The position numbers and the translations under genes are program-made. This document shows, piece by piece, positions 40,590-48,449 of a stretch of DNA of 64,000 bases (positions are counted from its first letter, which is position 1; each line of letters begins with the position of its first letter). This stretch comes from Conexibacter woesei Iso977N (GTDB lineage Bacteria; Actinomycetota; Thermoleophilia; Solirubrobacterales; Solirubrobacteraceae): assembly GCF_000424625.1 (NCBI RefSeq), contig NZ_AUKG01000001.1, positions 2,170,001 through 2,234,000 on the forward strand, written 5' to 3'. The notes beneath the pieces were generated by a model. The model was not told where the DNA came from. It saw only the letters and a list, made by a program, of their open reading frames with translations, and did no database searches.

Positions 40590-41294
40590 ATGCCTTTCGC
40601 TTACGCCCGTCTGCTGCACGTCGAGAACGTCATCCACCATCACTTGGTGCGCCACAGCGTGACGGCGCTGCGGATCGCGGTCGGCGCGGTCTTCCTCGGG
40701 TTCGGGGTGTTGAAGTACTTCCCGGGTGTGAGCCCGGCGCAGGACCTGACCGAGGCGACCACGCACATCCTGTTCCTGGGGCTCGTGCCCGGCGACGTCG
40801 CGATCGTCGTGGTCGCCACGATGGAGTGCTTCATCGGGATCTGCCTGCTGGCCAATCGCGGGATGCGCGCCGCGGTCTGGGTGCTGGCCGGCGAGTTCGT
40901 CGGGATCCTCTCGCCGCTGGTGCTGCTGCCGGGGCGCCTGTTCGCCGGGCCGCACCACGCGCCGACGCTCGAGGGCCAGTACGTGCTCAAGGACCTGATC
41001 CTGATCACGGCGGGCATGGTGATCGCCGCCGCGAGCTTCCGCGGCGGGCGGCTGGTCCGCGGCGACCTGCCGCCCACCGTCGCCGCCCAGGCCCCGGACA
41101 TGGCCGAGCCCGGCGCGCGCCTGCGGTTCGTCCTGGCCGGGATGAGCGACGACGCCGAGGTGACCGCGCTCTGCTCCGACCACGGCGTCGCCGAGACCGA
41201 CTACTACCGCTGGCGCACGCTCGTGCTGGACGGCGCCGCCGACGCCCTGGCCGACGACGCCGTCCAGCAGCGCGAGGTCGCCGCCGCGCGCTGA
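40590..41294 (+). CDS. DoxX-like membrane protein fused to a transposase-type helix-turn-helix
   Basis: Residues 20-155 hold four helices of DoxX/DUF417 type (TALRIAVGAVFLGFGVLKYF, VVVATMECFIGICLLA, GQYVLKDLILITAGMVIAAA). Residues 185-234 are unlike any DoxX protein: DAEVTALCSDHGVAETDYYR followed by WRTLVLDGAADAL matches the helix-turn-helix of IS3/IS911-type OrfA proteins. The frame is continuous. It could be a membrane-bound DNA-binding protein or a fusion product of an old insertion. ATG at 40590 has an AGGAAG site. Confidence 0.7.
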   Translation: MPFAYARLLHVENVIHHHLVRHSVTALRIAVGAVFLGFGVLKYFPGVSPAQDLTEATTHILFLGLVPGDVAIVVVATMECFIGICLLANRGMRAAVWVLAGEFVGILSPLVLLPGRLFAGPHHAPTLEGQYVLKDLILITAGMVIAAASFRGGRLVRGDLPPTVAAQAPDMAEPGARLRFVLAGMSDDAEVTALCSDHGVAETDYYRWRTLVLDGAADALADDAVQQREVAAAR

Positions 41295-41307
41295 CGTCCG
41301 CGCGGGC

Positions 41308-41493
41308 TCAGCCGCCGTGAGGCGCGAGCGGATGGATGGCCGGCGCCCCGTCGAACGCGTAGACGAACAGCTCGTAGCCGGTGCAGCCCTCCTCGGCGCG
41401 GGTGGGCTCGACGAGCGCGGTCAGCGCGTCACCGAGCACCTGCTCGGAACCCGGCTTGGCCTTCAAGACGGCGACGACGTTCAAGTCCGACAT
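41308..41493 (-). CDS. Short antibiotic-biosynthesis-monooxygenase (ABM) domain protein, probably truncated
   Basis: The 61-residue product begins MSDLNVVAVLKAKPGSEQVL and has EEGCTGYELFV, the first two-thirds of an ABM ferredoxin-like domain. Normal members run about 95 residues; here the final strand and helix (the usual E-x-W block) are absent, and the end APAIHPLAPHGG looks like read-through into random sequence. It may no longer be functional. Confidence 0.55.
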   Translation of the reverse strand: MSDLNVVAVLKAKPGSEQVLGDALTALVEPTRAEEGCTGYELFVYAFDGAPAIHPLAPHGG

Positions 41494-41737
41494 GTTGCTG
41501 CTCCTCGATCGCGAGTTGAGGGCGGACTCTAGGGGCCGGGCGTCGACGTCGTCCGGCGAGCGTCAGTTGGCGCGCGAGCCTGCGCTGGTTCTCGGTGCTC
41601 TGCCCGGGAGCTCGCCGCGAGGGCTCCGTGTGCCTGTCTGGTGTGAAGCGTTCCGCAAGCTTGGGACCCTGCCCTTCGAGCGTGGACGATCCCATTGGCT
41701 TGACAACGCTCAGCGGGCGGCGGTCAATGTTCGCACC

Positions 41738-42277
41738 ATGTCCGATGACATCTGCGGGCTGCGTGGCTTCGCGTCGGGTCTGGCCGCCGCAGCGTTGCTG
41801 GCGTTGATGCTGACGTGCGCCTCGGCTCGGGCGGCGAACGTCGCGGTGTGTGCCGGCACCGAGTCGGTGGACTACACACCGGCGCTGAAGCTCGCCACCC
41901 AGAGCGGGACGATCGCCAACAGCGATGCGTTCACCTGCACCTCGAACGACCCGGGCGCCGCCTCGGGCACGACCGCCAACGCGTTCCCGGCGTCCTACAG
42001 CTGCCTCGGACCGCTCGGCGAGATCGGCGACGAGGGCCAGCAGACGATCGCCTGGGCCGACGCCACCACGAGCGTCATCGACGCCGCGTTGTTCACCGAC
42101 AACGCCGTCGGCGGTCAGTACACCTTCATCACGACCGGCACGGTCACCGCCGGCAAGTTCGCCGGGGCCACGGCGACCGAGACGGTGGTCCTTCCCACGC
42201 TCTCGGCGCTGCAGTGCCTGACGACCGGGATCGGCCACGTGTCCGGCCCGCTGACGATGACGATCGCCGGCGCGTGA
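41738..42277 (+). CDS. Secreted protein of unknown function, tandem copy 1
   Basis: The 179-residue product has a signal peptide (LAAAALLALMLTCASARA) and a mature part with CAGTESVDYTPALKLATQSG and six Cys-type positions spread through beta-rich sequence, ending CLTTGIGHVSGPLTMTIAGA. The following gene codes for a paralogue with the same layout (CAGTQTNTYTPGLRLLQP...CLTSAGLTEQQGPYTLVFAGV). Both may be enzyme inhibitors or surface proteins; no catalytic motif is visible. The ATG at 41738 is chosen because it opens the signal peptide. Confidence 0.7.
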   Translation: MSDDICGLRGFASGLAAAALLALMLTCASARAANVAVCAGTESVDYTPALKLATQSGTIANSDAFTCTSNDPGAASGTTANAFPASYSCLGPLGEIGDEGQQTIAWADATTSVIDAALFTDNAVGGQYTFITTGTVTAGKFAGATATETVVLPTLSALQCLTTGIGHVSGPLTMTIAGA

Positions 42278-42813
42278 GGCGTCCCGTCGCGCGCACGCTT
42301 CTGCTCGCCGGCGTGGCCGCGGTCCTCATCGCCGCAGCCGGCGCCTCGGGGGCGCAGGGCGCCGAGCAGCTGACCTGCGCCGGCACGCAGACCAACACCT
42401 ACACCCCGGGCCTGCGGCTGCTCCAGCCGCGAGCGGTCACCGCCGGCGTCGACATCGCGCTCGGCCCATGCCTCTCGGCCACCGACCCGACCGTCACTTC
42501 CGGCTCGGTCAGCGGCATCTTCCCTGCCAGCCTGTCGTGCACCGCACTGCTGGGCCAGTCCTTCCCGACCCAGCTCACCTCGACGTTCACCTGGAGCAAC
42601 GGCCACACCAGCACCTTCACCTACCGCGCCGACACCGAGTACGTCGCCGGAACCCTGGTGGTCACCAGCGTCGGCTCGATCGTCGCGGGCGAGTTCACCG
42701 GCGCCTCGGCCACGACGATCGCCGTCACCACCGCCCTGCCGACCGCGTGCTTGACGAGCGCCGGGCTGACCGAGCAGCAGGGTCCGTACACCTTGGTCTT
42801 CGCGGGCGTGTGA
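42274..42813 (+). CDS. Secreted protein of unknown function, tandem copy 2
   Basis: The 179-residue product starts at GTG 42274 in a GTGA overlap with the previous gene and has the signal peptide TLLLAGVAAVLIAAAGASGA. It aligns end to end with the previous protein: the CAGT-Q/E-x-N/V-x-YTP start, a central FPASLSC (FPASYSC in copy 1), a TGTVTAGKFAGATAT/VGSIVAGEFTGASAT block and the CLT-x-GP-T end. It has exactly the same length as copy 1. The two genes are a tandem duplication that has diverged a good deal. Confidence 0.7.
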   Translation: MRRPVARTLLLAGVAAVLIAAAGASGAQGAEQLTCAGTQTNTYTPGLRLLQPRAVTAGVDIALGPCLSATDPTVTSGSVSGIFPASLSCTALLGQSFPTQLTSTFTWSNGHTSTFTYRADTEYVAGTLVVTSVGSIVAGEFTGASATTIAVTTALPTACLTSAGLTEQQGPYTLVFAGV

Positions 42814-42946
42814 CTTGCCTGACGAACTTGCACGAAGAAGTTGTTAGATCAGCAATATGGAGCTTTGGGCATGTGTCCGCGCTCCGGTCGCTGACTGCGC
42901 CAGGTTCGTTGCTCGCGCGGTCGTTGTCAGGGTAGGGTCCCGACGC

Positions 42947-43606
42947 ATGGTGGACCAGGCTGTGGGGGGAAGCGGCGTCGAGGGCTTGACGCCGACGGGC
43001 CGCGTGCCCGTCGAGCATCGGTTCTTCGGCTTGGACCGGCGCTCGCTGCTGCCGGGCCTGGTCGTGATCGGGCTGTTCGTGTTGTGGACCGTCGTCGTTC
43101 CTGCGGTCGACAACCTGTTGTCCTACAGCCAGGAGACCAGGGCGGGCGACGTGTTCGTGCTGGACAAGGGGCTGACGATGGACGCCCAAGCGGGATGGGG
43201 CGTGGACTCCGGGTTGCTGACGACCGACAAGACGCAGAGCGGAACGCCCGGCGAGACGGTGGTCCTGGCCAAGGGCGGCTCCTCGTTCGTGGTCGAGCCC
43301 GGTCCGTTCCGCGGCAGCGCAGAGCGGTTGCTGAGTCAGATCAAGAAGGTGGACACAGCGTTGGAGGGTGACAAGGCCTATCACGTGGCCGGCACGGTCC
43401 AGAGCTTCCACACCACCGACGGCCACCGCGGCGTCGCGCAGGCCTACACGACGGTCCAGGGAGCAGGGGTCGTCGCCGCGCTGGTCTACGGCAACACCGG
43501 GGTGAAGATCACGCTCACCGGTCCTACGGCCACCATCCAGGACCAGGCCGACGAGGTCGAGAAGATGATCGACAGCATCCACTACGACCCCAGGGCGGCC
43601 CGATGA
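42947..43606 (+). CDS. Membrane-anchored protein of unknown function
   Basis: The 219-residue protein has one membrane helix (LLPGLVVIGLFVLWTVVVPA, residues 34-53) and an outer domain of about 165 residues with TVVLAKGGSSFVVEPGPFRG and VQAYTTVQGAGVVAALVYGN-type strands. The pattern suggests a small extracytoplasmic beta-rich fold. It overlaps the PrsW gene by ATGA, so the two are co-translated and may work together. Confidence 0.65.
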   Translation: MVDQAVGGSGVEGLTPTGRVPVEHRFFGLDRRSLLPGLVVIGLFVLWTVVVPAVDNLLSYSQETRAGDVFVLDKGLTMDAQAGWGVDSGLLTTDKTQSGTPGETVVLAKGGSSFVVEPGPFRGSAERLLSQIKKVDTALEGDKAYHVAGTVQSFHTTDGHRGVAQAYTTVQGAGVVAALVYGNTGVKITLTGPTATIQDQADEVEKMIDSIHYDPRAAR

Positions 43607-44820
43607 GCACCGCGCAGACCGCCGCCTCGCCCGAGACGCTCGTCGAGCGCCGGCGCGAAGTGCTCGAGCTGACCGGCTGGGGACTGCCGTTCCGGCTGCG
43701 CCAGCCTCACAACCTGTGCTTCTGGGTCTACATCGTGTTCTTCGTGCTCGGCGCGGTGCACCTGATCGAGTACTTCTCCGGCGGCGCGAGCGTCGTGGGC
43801 ACCGGTTTGGGCGCCGGCGCGACGGCCACCGCGCTCTACGGGCTGGTGTTCCTCGCGATCCTGCGGCGCGGCGACCACTACGAGCGCCAGCCGCGCAACC
43901 TCGTGCTGACGGCCTTTCTGTGGGGTGCCGTACCCGCGACGTTCCTCTTCGCGCTGACGGTCAACACCGCGCTGCTGGACATCTACCCCAAGCTCTTCGG
44001 CCAGGCCTTCGGCGTGGACTGGGGCGCGGCGTTGACCGCCCCGTTCACCGAGGAGACCTCCAAGGCCGCCGGGTTCGTCCTGCTCCTCGGGCTCGCGCCG
44101 CGGCTCATCCGCACCCCTTATGACGGGGTGTTCATCGGCGCCTTCATCGGATTGGGCTTCCAGCTCTTCGAAGATGTGCTGTATGACTACAACAGCGCCA
44201 TCGCGGGGTTCGCCGACAACCAGGTGGGCGCGGCCCTGGGCACCTTCGCCCTGCGCGCCGGCTCGGGCATCTTCTCCCACACGCTCTACAGCGCCCTGTT
44301 CTGCTGCGGCTTGATCTACGCGATCGGGACCCCGATCCAGCCCCGCCGGCTCGGACTGGGCATCGGCCTGATCGTTCTGGCCATGCTCACCCACGGCACC
44401 TGGGACGCGATCGCCGCCATCGGCGGCACCGCGGCGATCGGCCTTTTCGGGGTGCTGCTCTTCTCGGTCTTCGCGCTGATCATGTTGTTCGTGATGATGC
44501 ACAAGACCGTCGGCCAAGAGCGCGAGTTCCTGCGCGCGATCCTGCAGCCCGAGGTCGCCAACGGCACCCTCACCCAGGCCGAGCTCGACGCCGTGTGCGC
44601 GCCGCGCAAGCAGCGCAAGCGCTTCATCCGGGCCGGCAAGGGCCACAGGACCCACCACCACACCAAGCACGTCCTGCGTGCGACGCTCGACCTCGCCCAC
44701 GAGATCGCCATGGCCGGTGGCACCGACAGCCCCGGCGTCCTCCACGAGCGCGCCGAGATCGCCCGAGTCCGGCTCGCCCCGCGGGCCGGGTCGCCGATGA
44801 CGGCCGCCTCAGCCGGCTAG
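43603..44820 (+). CDS. PrsW-family intramembrane metalloprotease-like protein
   Basis: The 405-residue integral membrane protein has the conserved PrsW motifs on helices: APFTEETSKAAG, GLGFQLFEDVLYDY, SHTLYSALFCCG and LTHGTWDAIAA. PrsW proteases cleave membrane-bound anti-sigma factors, and the single-helix protein encoded just upstream in an overlapping frame is a possible substrate or partner (inference). The last 90 residues are a soluble, basic, His-rich tail (GHRTHHHTKHVLRATLDLA), which is longer than usual. Confidence 0.85.
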   Translation: MSTAQTAASPETLVERRREVLELTGWGLPFRLRQPHNLCFWVYIVFFVLGAVHLIEYFSGGASVVGTGLGAGATATALYGLVFLAILRRGDHYERQPRNLVLTAFLWGAVPATFLFALTVNTALLDIYPKLFGQAFGVDWGAALTAPFTEETSKAAGFVLLLGLAPRLIRTPYDGVFIGAFIGLGFQLFEDVLYDYNSAIAGFADNQVGAALGTFALRAGSGIFSHTLYSALFCCGLIYAIGTPIQPRRLGLGIGLIVLAMLTHGTWDAIAAIGGTAAIGLFGVLLFSVFALIMLFVMMHKTVGQEREFLRAILQPEVANGTLTQAELDAVCAPRKQRKRFIRAGKGHRTHHHTKHVLRATLDLAHEIAMAGGTDSPGVLHERAEIARVRLAPRAGSPMTAASAG

Positions 44821-44855
44821 CCGTCGACCCCGGCTCGGATCGGTGCGTTCCTCGC

Positions 44856-44975
44856 GCCGGGTGGCGGGCATCGCGGCGTCATGGACCGGGGCCCGAAGTT
44901 GGGGAACGGCGCGAGGTGGTCCTTGGCGTCGGTCGCGGCGACGGCGATGACGTTGCTCTTGGGGTAGGTGGGGCG
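44856..44975 (-). pseudogene. Subtilase (S8 protease) fragment
   Basis: On the minus strand this stretch reads RPTYPKSNVIAVAATDAKDH and then LAPFPNFGPRSM, the block just before the active-site Ser region of subtilisin-like proteases. No start, catalytic Asp, His or Ser region surrounds it. It is a leftover of a larger gene, cut where the tRNA-His remnant begins. Confidence 0.55.
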
Positions 44976-44981
44976 CATGGC

Positions 44982-45014
44982 GTCGCGGGTTCGAGTCACG
45001 TCACTCACCCCTAG
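44982..45014 (+). repeat. tRNA-His 3'-end remnant (fossil att site)
   Basis: These 33 bases match 2439-2471, the T arm and 3' acceptor strand of the intact tRNA-His plus five flanking bases, with one mismatch (C to A in the T stem). There is no D arm, anticodon or 5' acceptor strand. This is what an element integrating at the tRNA 3' end leaves behind. Confidence 0.8.
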
Positions 45015-45016
45015 CC

Positions 45017-45042
45017 GAAAAGCCCGCGTTTGCGGGCCTTTC
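45017..45042 (+). terminator. Duplicated tRNA-His terminator
   Basis: GAAAAGCCCGC (45017-45027) pairs with GCGGGCCTTTC (45032-45042) with one mismatch. It corresponds to the terminator after the intact tRNA-His at 2474-2499. It may still stop transcription coming from the PrsW gene. Confidence 0.65.
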
Positions 45043-45069
45043 GCGTTTCCGGGATCGGCTCAGAGCTGA

Positions 45070-46839
45070 TCACCCGCAGTCGCTCGTCACCGCCCCGTGG
45101 CTGCCGGCGCTCCCTTCGCCCATCACGGCGCCGTCGGGCGGTGAGATGTAGCCGGAGCTGCCCTTCAGGCGCTTGAGGTGGGGGTCGAGGTAGTGCCGGC
45201 GTTGGCGGAAGATGACCGGTGGCAGGTCGGCGTTGATCAGCAGGCCCTCGCCCGCGGTCGTCCGCTGCAGCGCCTGGGAGGTCATGACGTCGACGGGGAA
45301 GCCGGGGCCGGCCTCGCCGATCAGGCGCTGGCGCTGGCCGAGGAGCTGGACGATCTCCTGCCGCGTGTGGTGATCGGTGATGGACCCCATGAAGACCTTC
45401 GCCTGCGACAGCGCCAGGATCTCGGCGGCCGCGTCGTCGCCGAAGTGGCGCCGGATCTGCGCGACCGAGTGCCACACGGTCAGGAACCGCGCGCCCGAGC
45501 CCAGCGACGTCGCGAGGATCTGCGGCAGGTCCTGGATCGGCGCGATCGACGCGGTCTCGTCGAGCGCGAACAACGCCGACGGCTTGAGCCCCTGCCCGGT
45601 GCGGTTCTCGCGCTCGCTGAGGTAGAACAACATGGAGGAGATCATCGTCACGACCAGCGGCGCCAGCATCTGCTGGTGCTCGCGCCCCGCGACGATGTAG
45701 AGCGTGTTGGGCCCGTCGAAGAGCACCTCCGGCGTCATGCCCCGCGCACGCTTCGCGGTCCGCGCGGCGGCCGGGTGGCCGTAGGCCTTCAACTGCACCG
45801 CGGCGGTCCCGATGATGCCGTCGCGCTGGCGCTCGGTGTACGCGTAGACCGCCTTCAGCCGCTCGCGCGCGTCGTCGGCGCCCGCGTCCTCGAGGATGCC
45901 GGCCGCGGTCTTGACGTCGCGGATGAGGATCCAGCGGTAGACGCCCTCGGCGGTGATGTCCGGCGTCAGCGCCGCAGCGTGGAGGTAGGGTGCGACGAGG
46001 CCCTCGGCCTCCTGGTCGAAGTAGTCCTGGTTGGGCCCCTCGCCGATCCGCCGCGCATGCCCGAGCCAGCGCGCGACGAGCAGCGCGTGCTCCCAGTCCT
46101 CGCAGCCCTGCAGGAGGTCCCAGTCGTCGCTGTCGCGGCCGAACGGGTCCCAGACCCACACGCGCCCGAGGCGGCGCCGCCGCGCGAGCGTGTGCTCGGC
46201 GACGTCGGTGCGAACAGAAGTCGTCACCACTGGGCCTTCGTGCTCCAGCAGCGATGGGATCACGAGGCCGGAGCTCTTGCCCGTCCGCGGCGCGGCGACG
46301 ACCGCCATCTGGACCGAGTCGGTGATCGCCACCAGCGAGCTGGGCCGCGCGACGTTGCCGACGATCACGCGATCCGGCGACGGCCCGTCGACGAGCAGCT
46401 CGCCGATCGTCCGGTAGCGGCCGAACTCGTGTGGCCGGCGACCGCGGAGGTGCCACCAGCGCCGGTCGGCGGCCGGCCGGCTCATCCGGATCTCGGCCGC
46501 CCGCGCGGAGGCGACGAGCAGCGCGCACTGCAACAGCAACAACAACGCGGCGGTCGTCCAGAAGCCGGTCGCGCCGGGCAGGAGCGCGCGGGTCGCCTCT
46601 GGGTATGCGCCGGCGGGGTCGCCGGAACGCAGTGCGGGATCGGCGAGCGCGCGACCGGCGTCGACCGCGCTCGGCCCGGCGACGCGACCGCCGTGGACCC
46701 ACGACGCCACCACCGGCGTGCCCCAGACGAGCACGACGAGCATCCCGATCGTCAGCAGGAACGCGGCGCCGACCGCGGCGACCGCGCGGGGGTCGGCGCG
46801 GCCGGGGGAAGAGCGGCGGGGCTGGGCGACGAGGGCCAT
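45070..46839 (-). CDS. TraG/VirD4-type conjugative coupling protein
   Basis: The 589-residue protein has two N-terminal membrane helices (about residues 18-46 and 90-112) and a cytoplasmic ATPase with Walker A VAAPRTGKSSG near residue 185 and Walker B ALFALDETASI near residue 425, plus VWDPFGRDSDDWDLL and FLTVWHSVAQIRRHFGD. This is the T4CP pattern; the protein links the relaxase-DNA complex to the secretion channel. The MobF relaxase gene lies 10 kb downstream on the other strand. No other channel genes (VirB4, VirB6) are in the window. It is preceded by a small membrane protein gene. Confidence 0.9.
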   Translation of the reverse strand: MALVAQPRRSSPGRADPRAVAAVGAAFLLTIGMLVVLVWGTPVVASWVHGGRVAGPSAVDAGRALADPALRSGDPAGAYPEATRALLPGATGFWTTAALLLLLQCALLVASARAAEIRMSRPAADRRWWHLRGRRPHEFGRYRTIGELLVDGPSPDRVIVGNVARPSSLVAITDSVQMAVVAAPRTGKSSGLVIPSLLEHEGPVVTTSVRTDVAEHTLARRRRLGRVWVWDPFGRDSDDWDLLQGCEDWEHALLVARWLGHARRIGEGPNQDYFDQEAEGLVAPYLHAAALTPDITAEGVYRWILIRDVKTAAGILEDAGADDARERLKAVYAYTERQRDGIIGTAAVQLKAYGHPAAARTAKRARGMTPEVLFDGPNTLYIVAGREHQQMLAPLVVTMISSMLFYLSERENRTGQGLKPSALFALDETASIAPIQDLPQILATSLGSGARFLTVWHSVAQIRRHFGDDAAAEILALSQAKVFMGSITDHHTRQEIVQLLGQRQRLIGEAGPGFPVDVMTSQALQRTTAGEGLLINADLPPVIFRQRRHYLDPHLKRLKGSSGYISPPDGAVMGEGSAGSHGAVTSDCG

Positions 46840-46843
46840 GGCG

Positions 46844-47158
46844 TCAGCGGTGCTTCCGGTGTCGGTGGGTGAGCCTGTGCGCGTGCTTCGCGTGGTGCGT
46901 CGCGGCGCCCGCGGTCGCGGCCGCGCGCGCGTCCTGCCCCAGCCCGTGGCTGCCGACCGCCAGCACCGCCAGGACCGCGAGCAGCGCGGCGCCGGCGACC
47001 GGCGCGTAGCGGATCCGCGTCACCGCGATCGCGGCCGCGACGACCGCGCCGAGCACGACCGCCCGGACCCCGTCGGCCGCGCCCAGCGCGGCGACCGCGG
47101 CGGCGCCCAGCGCGAGGGCGGCGAGGGTGGAGCGGGAGAGATCGGGCCGACGGGACAT
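46844..47158 (-). CDS. Small membrane protein of the conjugation module
   Basis: The 104-residue product has two to three hydrophobic segments (LAALALGAAAVAALGAADGV, AVVLGAVVAAAIAV, VAGAALLAVLAVLAVGSHGL) and a short His/Lys/Arg-rich tail (HHAKHAHRLTHRHRKHR). It ends 4 bases before the TraG start, so the two are one operon. Its small size and position suggest a helper of the coupling protein. A GTG 12 bases upstream is an alternative start. Confidence 0.6.
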   Translation of the reverse strand: MSRRPDLSRSTLAALALGAAAVAALGAADGVRAVVLGAVVAAAIAVTRIRYAPVAGAALLAVLAVLAVGSHGLGQDARAAATAGAATHHAKHAHRLTHRHRKHR

Positions 47159-47270
47159 CTGGTCAGCGACGGTACGCGCGGACGCCCGGCAGGGCCATCC
47201 GACTGCCCGATCGGGGTGATCGCGAATCCGCGTGGCGGAACCCCCGCGCACACGCATATACCTTCGCGCG

Positions 47271-48449
47271 ATGGCCACCCCCGACGTCCACGGCTTCGTC
47301 GCCCCCGGCTTCGAGCCCGTCCGTTCAGCGTTCCGCGACAACTTGATCGAGCGCGGCGAGCAGGGCGCGGCGTTTGCCGCCTACCGCGACGGCGTGCCGG
47401 TCGCCGACCTCTGGGGCGGGGCCGCCGACGACGCCGGGACGCCGTGGCGCGAGGACACGCTGCAGCTCGTCTTCTCCGGCACGAAGGGGTTCGTCGCGCT
47501 GTGCCTGCTGATGCTCGCCGACCGCGGGGTGCTCGACCTCGACGCGCCGGTCGCCGACGTCTGGCCGGAGTTCGCCGCGCACGGCAAGGACGCGGTCACG
47601 GTCGCGGAGCTGGCCTCGCACCAGGGGCGGCTCCCGCGCTTCACCACGCCGGTCGGCCCTGACGACTACACGGACGACGTCCGCCTGGCCGGCCTCCTGG
47701 CCGACCAGCCGCCGGACCCGGACCCGCGCGCCGCCGACGTCTACCACGCGTTCACCTACGGGTGGCTCTGCGGCGAGGTCGTCCGGCGCGCGGCCGGGCG
47801 CGACGTCGGGACGTTCTTCGCCGAGGAGGTCGCGGGTCCGCTCGGGCTCGACCTCTGGATCGGCCTCCCGCCCGAGCACGAGCCCCGTGTCTCGACGCTG
47901 CGCTACGCGCCCGCGCCGGGGTGGAGCGGCGGGCCCGCAGGCGACCCGGCGGCCGTCGCCGCCGACGACCTCCGCGCCGGCGTCTGGGCCAACCCGCCGG
48001 TCTTCCCGCCGGACGGCATCCCGTGGAACCGCCCGGACTGGCACCGGGCGCAGATCCCCGGCGCGGGCGCGATCGGGACCGCACGGTCGATCGCCCGCCT
48101 CTACGCCTGCCTCGCCCGCGGCGGCGAGATGGACGGCGTCCGGCTGCTCTCCGCCGCCACGCTCGCGGCCGGCACGGCCGAGCGCTCCCGCCGTCGCGAG
48201 CCGCTGCTCGACGAGCCGGTCGCCTTCGGCGTCGGCTTCCAGCGCAACACCGAGCGCGAGCCCTACGGCCCGGCCCCGGACGCGTTCGGCCACGGCGGGG
48301 CGGGCGGCTCGTGCCACTGCGCGTGGCCGTCGCGCCGCGTCGGGTTGTCCTATGCGATGAACACGCTGCGCGATGACGAGCTCGTCGACCCGCGCGCCCA
48401 GGCGCTGATGCGCGCGCTGTACGCGTGCCTGGAGGCCGATGACGGCTGA
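47271..48449 (+). CDS. Serine hydrolase, beta-lactamase/esterase (EstB-like) family
   Basis: The 392-residue protein has the penicillin-binding-type nucleophile motif S-x-x-K in FSGTKGFVALCLLML (about residue 75), a Tyr in YHAFTYGWLCGEVVRRAAG and the third motif FGHGGAGGSCHCAWP near the end. The long VSTLRYAPAPGW-type insertion matches cytosolic EstB/LpqL-like esterases rather than secreted beta-lactamases, and no signal peptide is seen. Its last 11 bases overlap the transposase-fusion gene, so they are coupled. The role in the mobile element is unknown. Confidence 0.85.
   Translation: MATPDVHGFVAPGFEPVRSAFRDNLIERGEQGAAFAAYRDGVPVADLWGGAADDAGTPWREDTLQLVFSGTKGFVALCLLMLADRGVLDLDAPVADVWPEFAAHGKDAVTVAELASHQGRLPRFTTPVGPDDYTDDVRLAGLLADQPPDPDPRAADVYHAFTYGWLCGEVVRRAAGRDVGTFFAEEVAGPLGLDLWIGLPPEHEPRVSTLRYAPAPGWSGGPAGDPAAVAADDLRAGVWANPPVFPPDGIPWNRPDWHRAQIPGAGAIGTARSIARLYACLARGGEMDGVRLLSAATLAAGTAERSRRREPLLDEPVAFGVGFQRNTEREPYGPAPDAFGHGGAGGSCHCAWPSRRVGLSYAMNTLRDDELVDPRAQALMRALYACLEADDG

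Noticed and set aside
44817-45008. 63-codon minus-strand frame taken as an intact small gene
   Set aside because: Its first residues come from the tRNA remnant and the middle is a protease fragment; I list it as a pseudogene instead.
44941-45016. Second functional tRNA-His gene
   Set aside because: Only the T arm and 3' acceptor strand are present; there is no D arm, anticodon loop or 5' acceptor strand, so it cannot fold as a tRNA.
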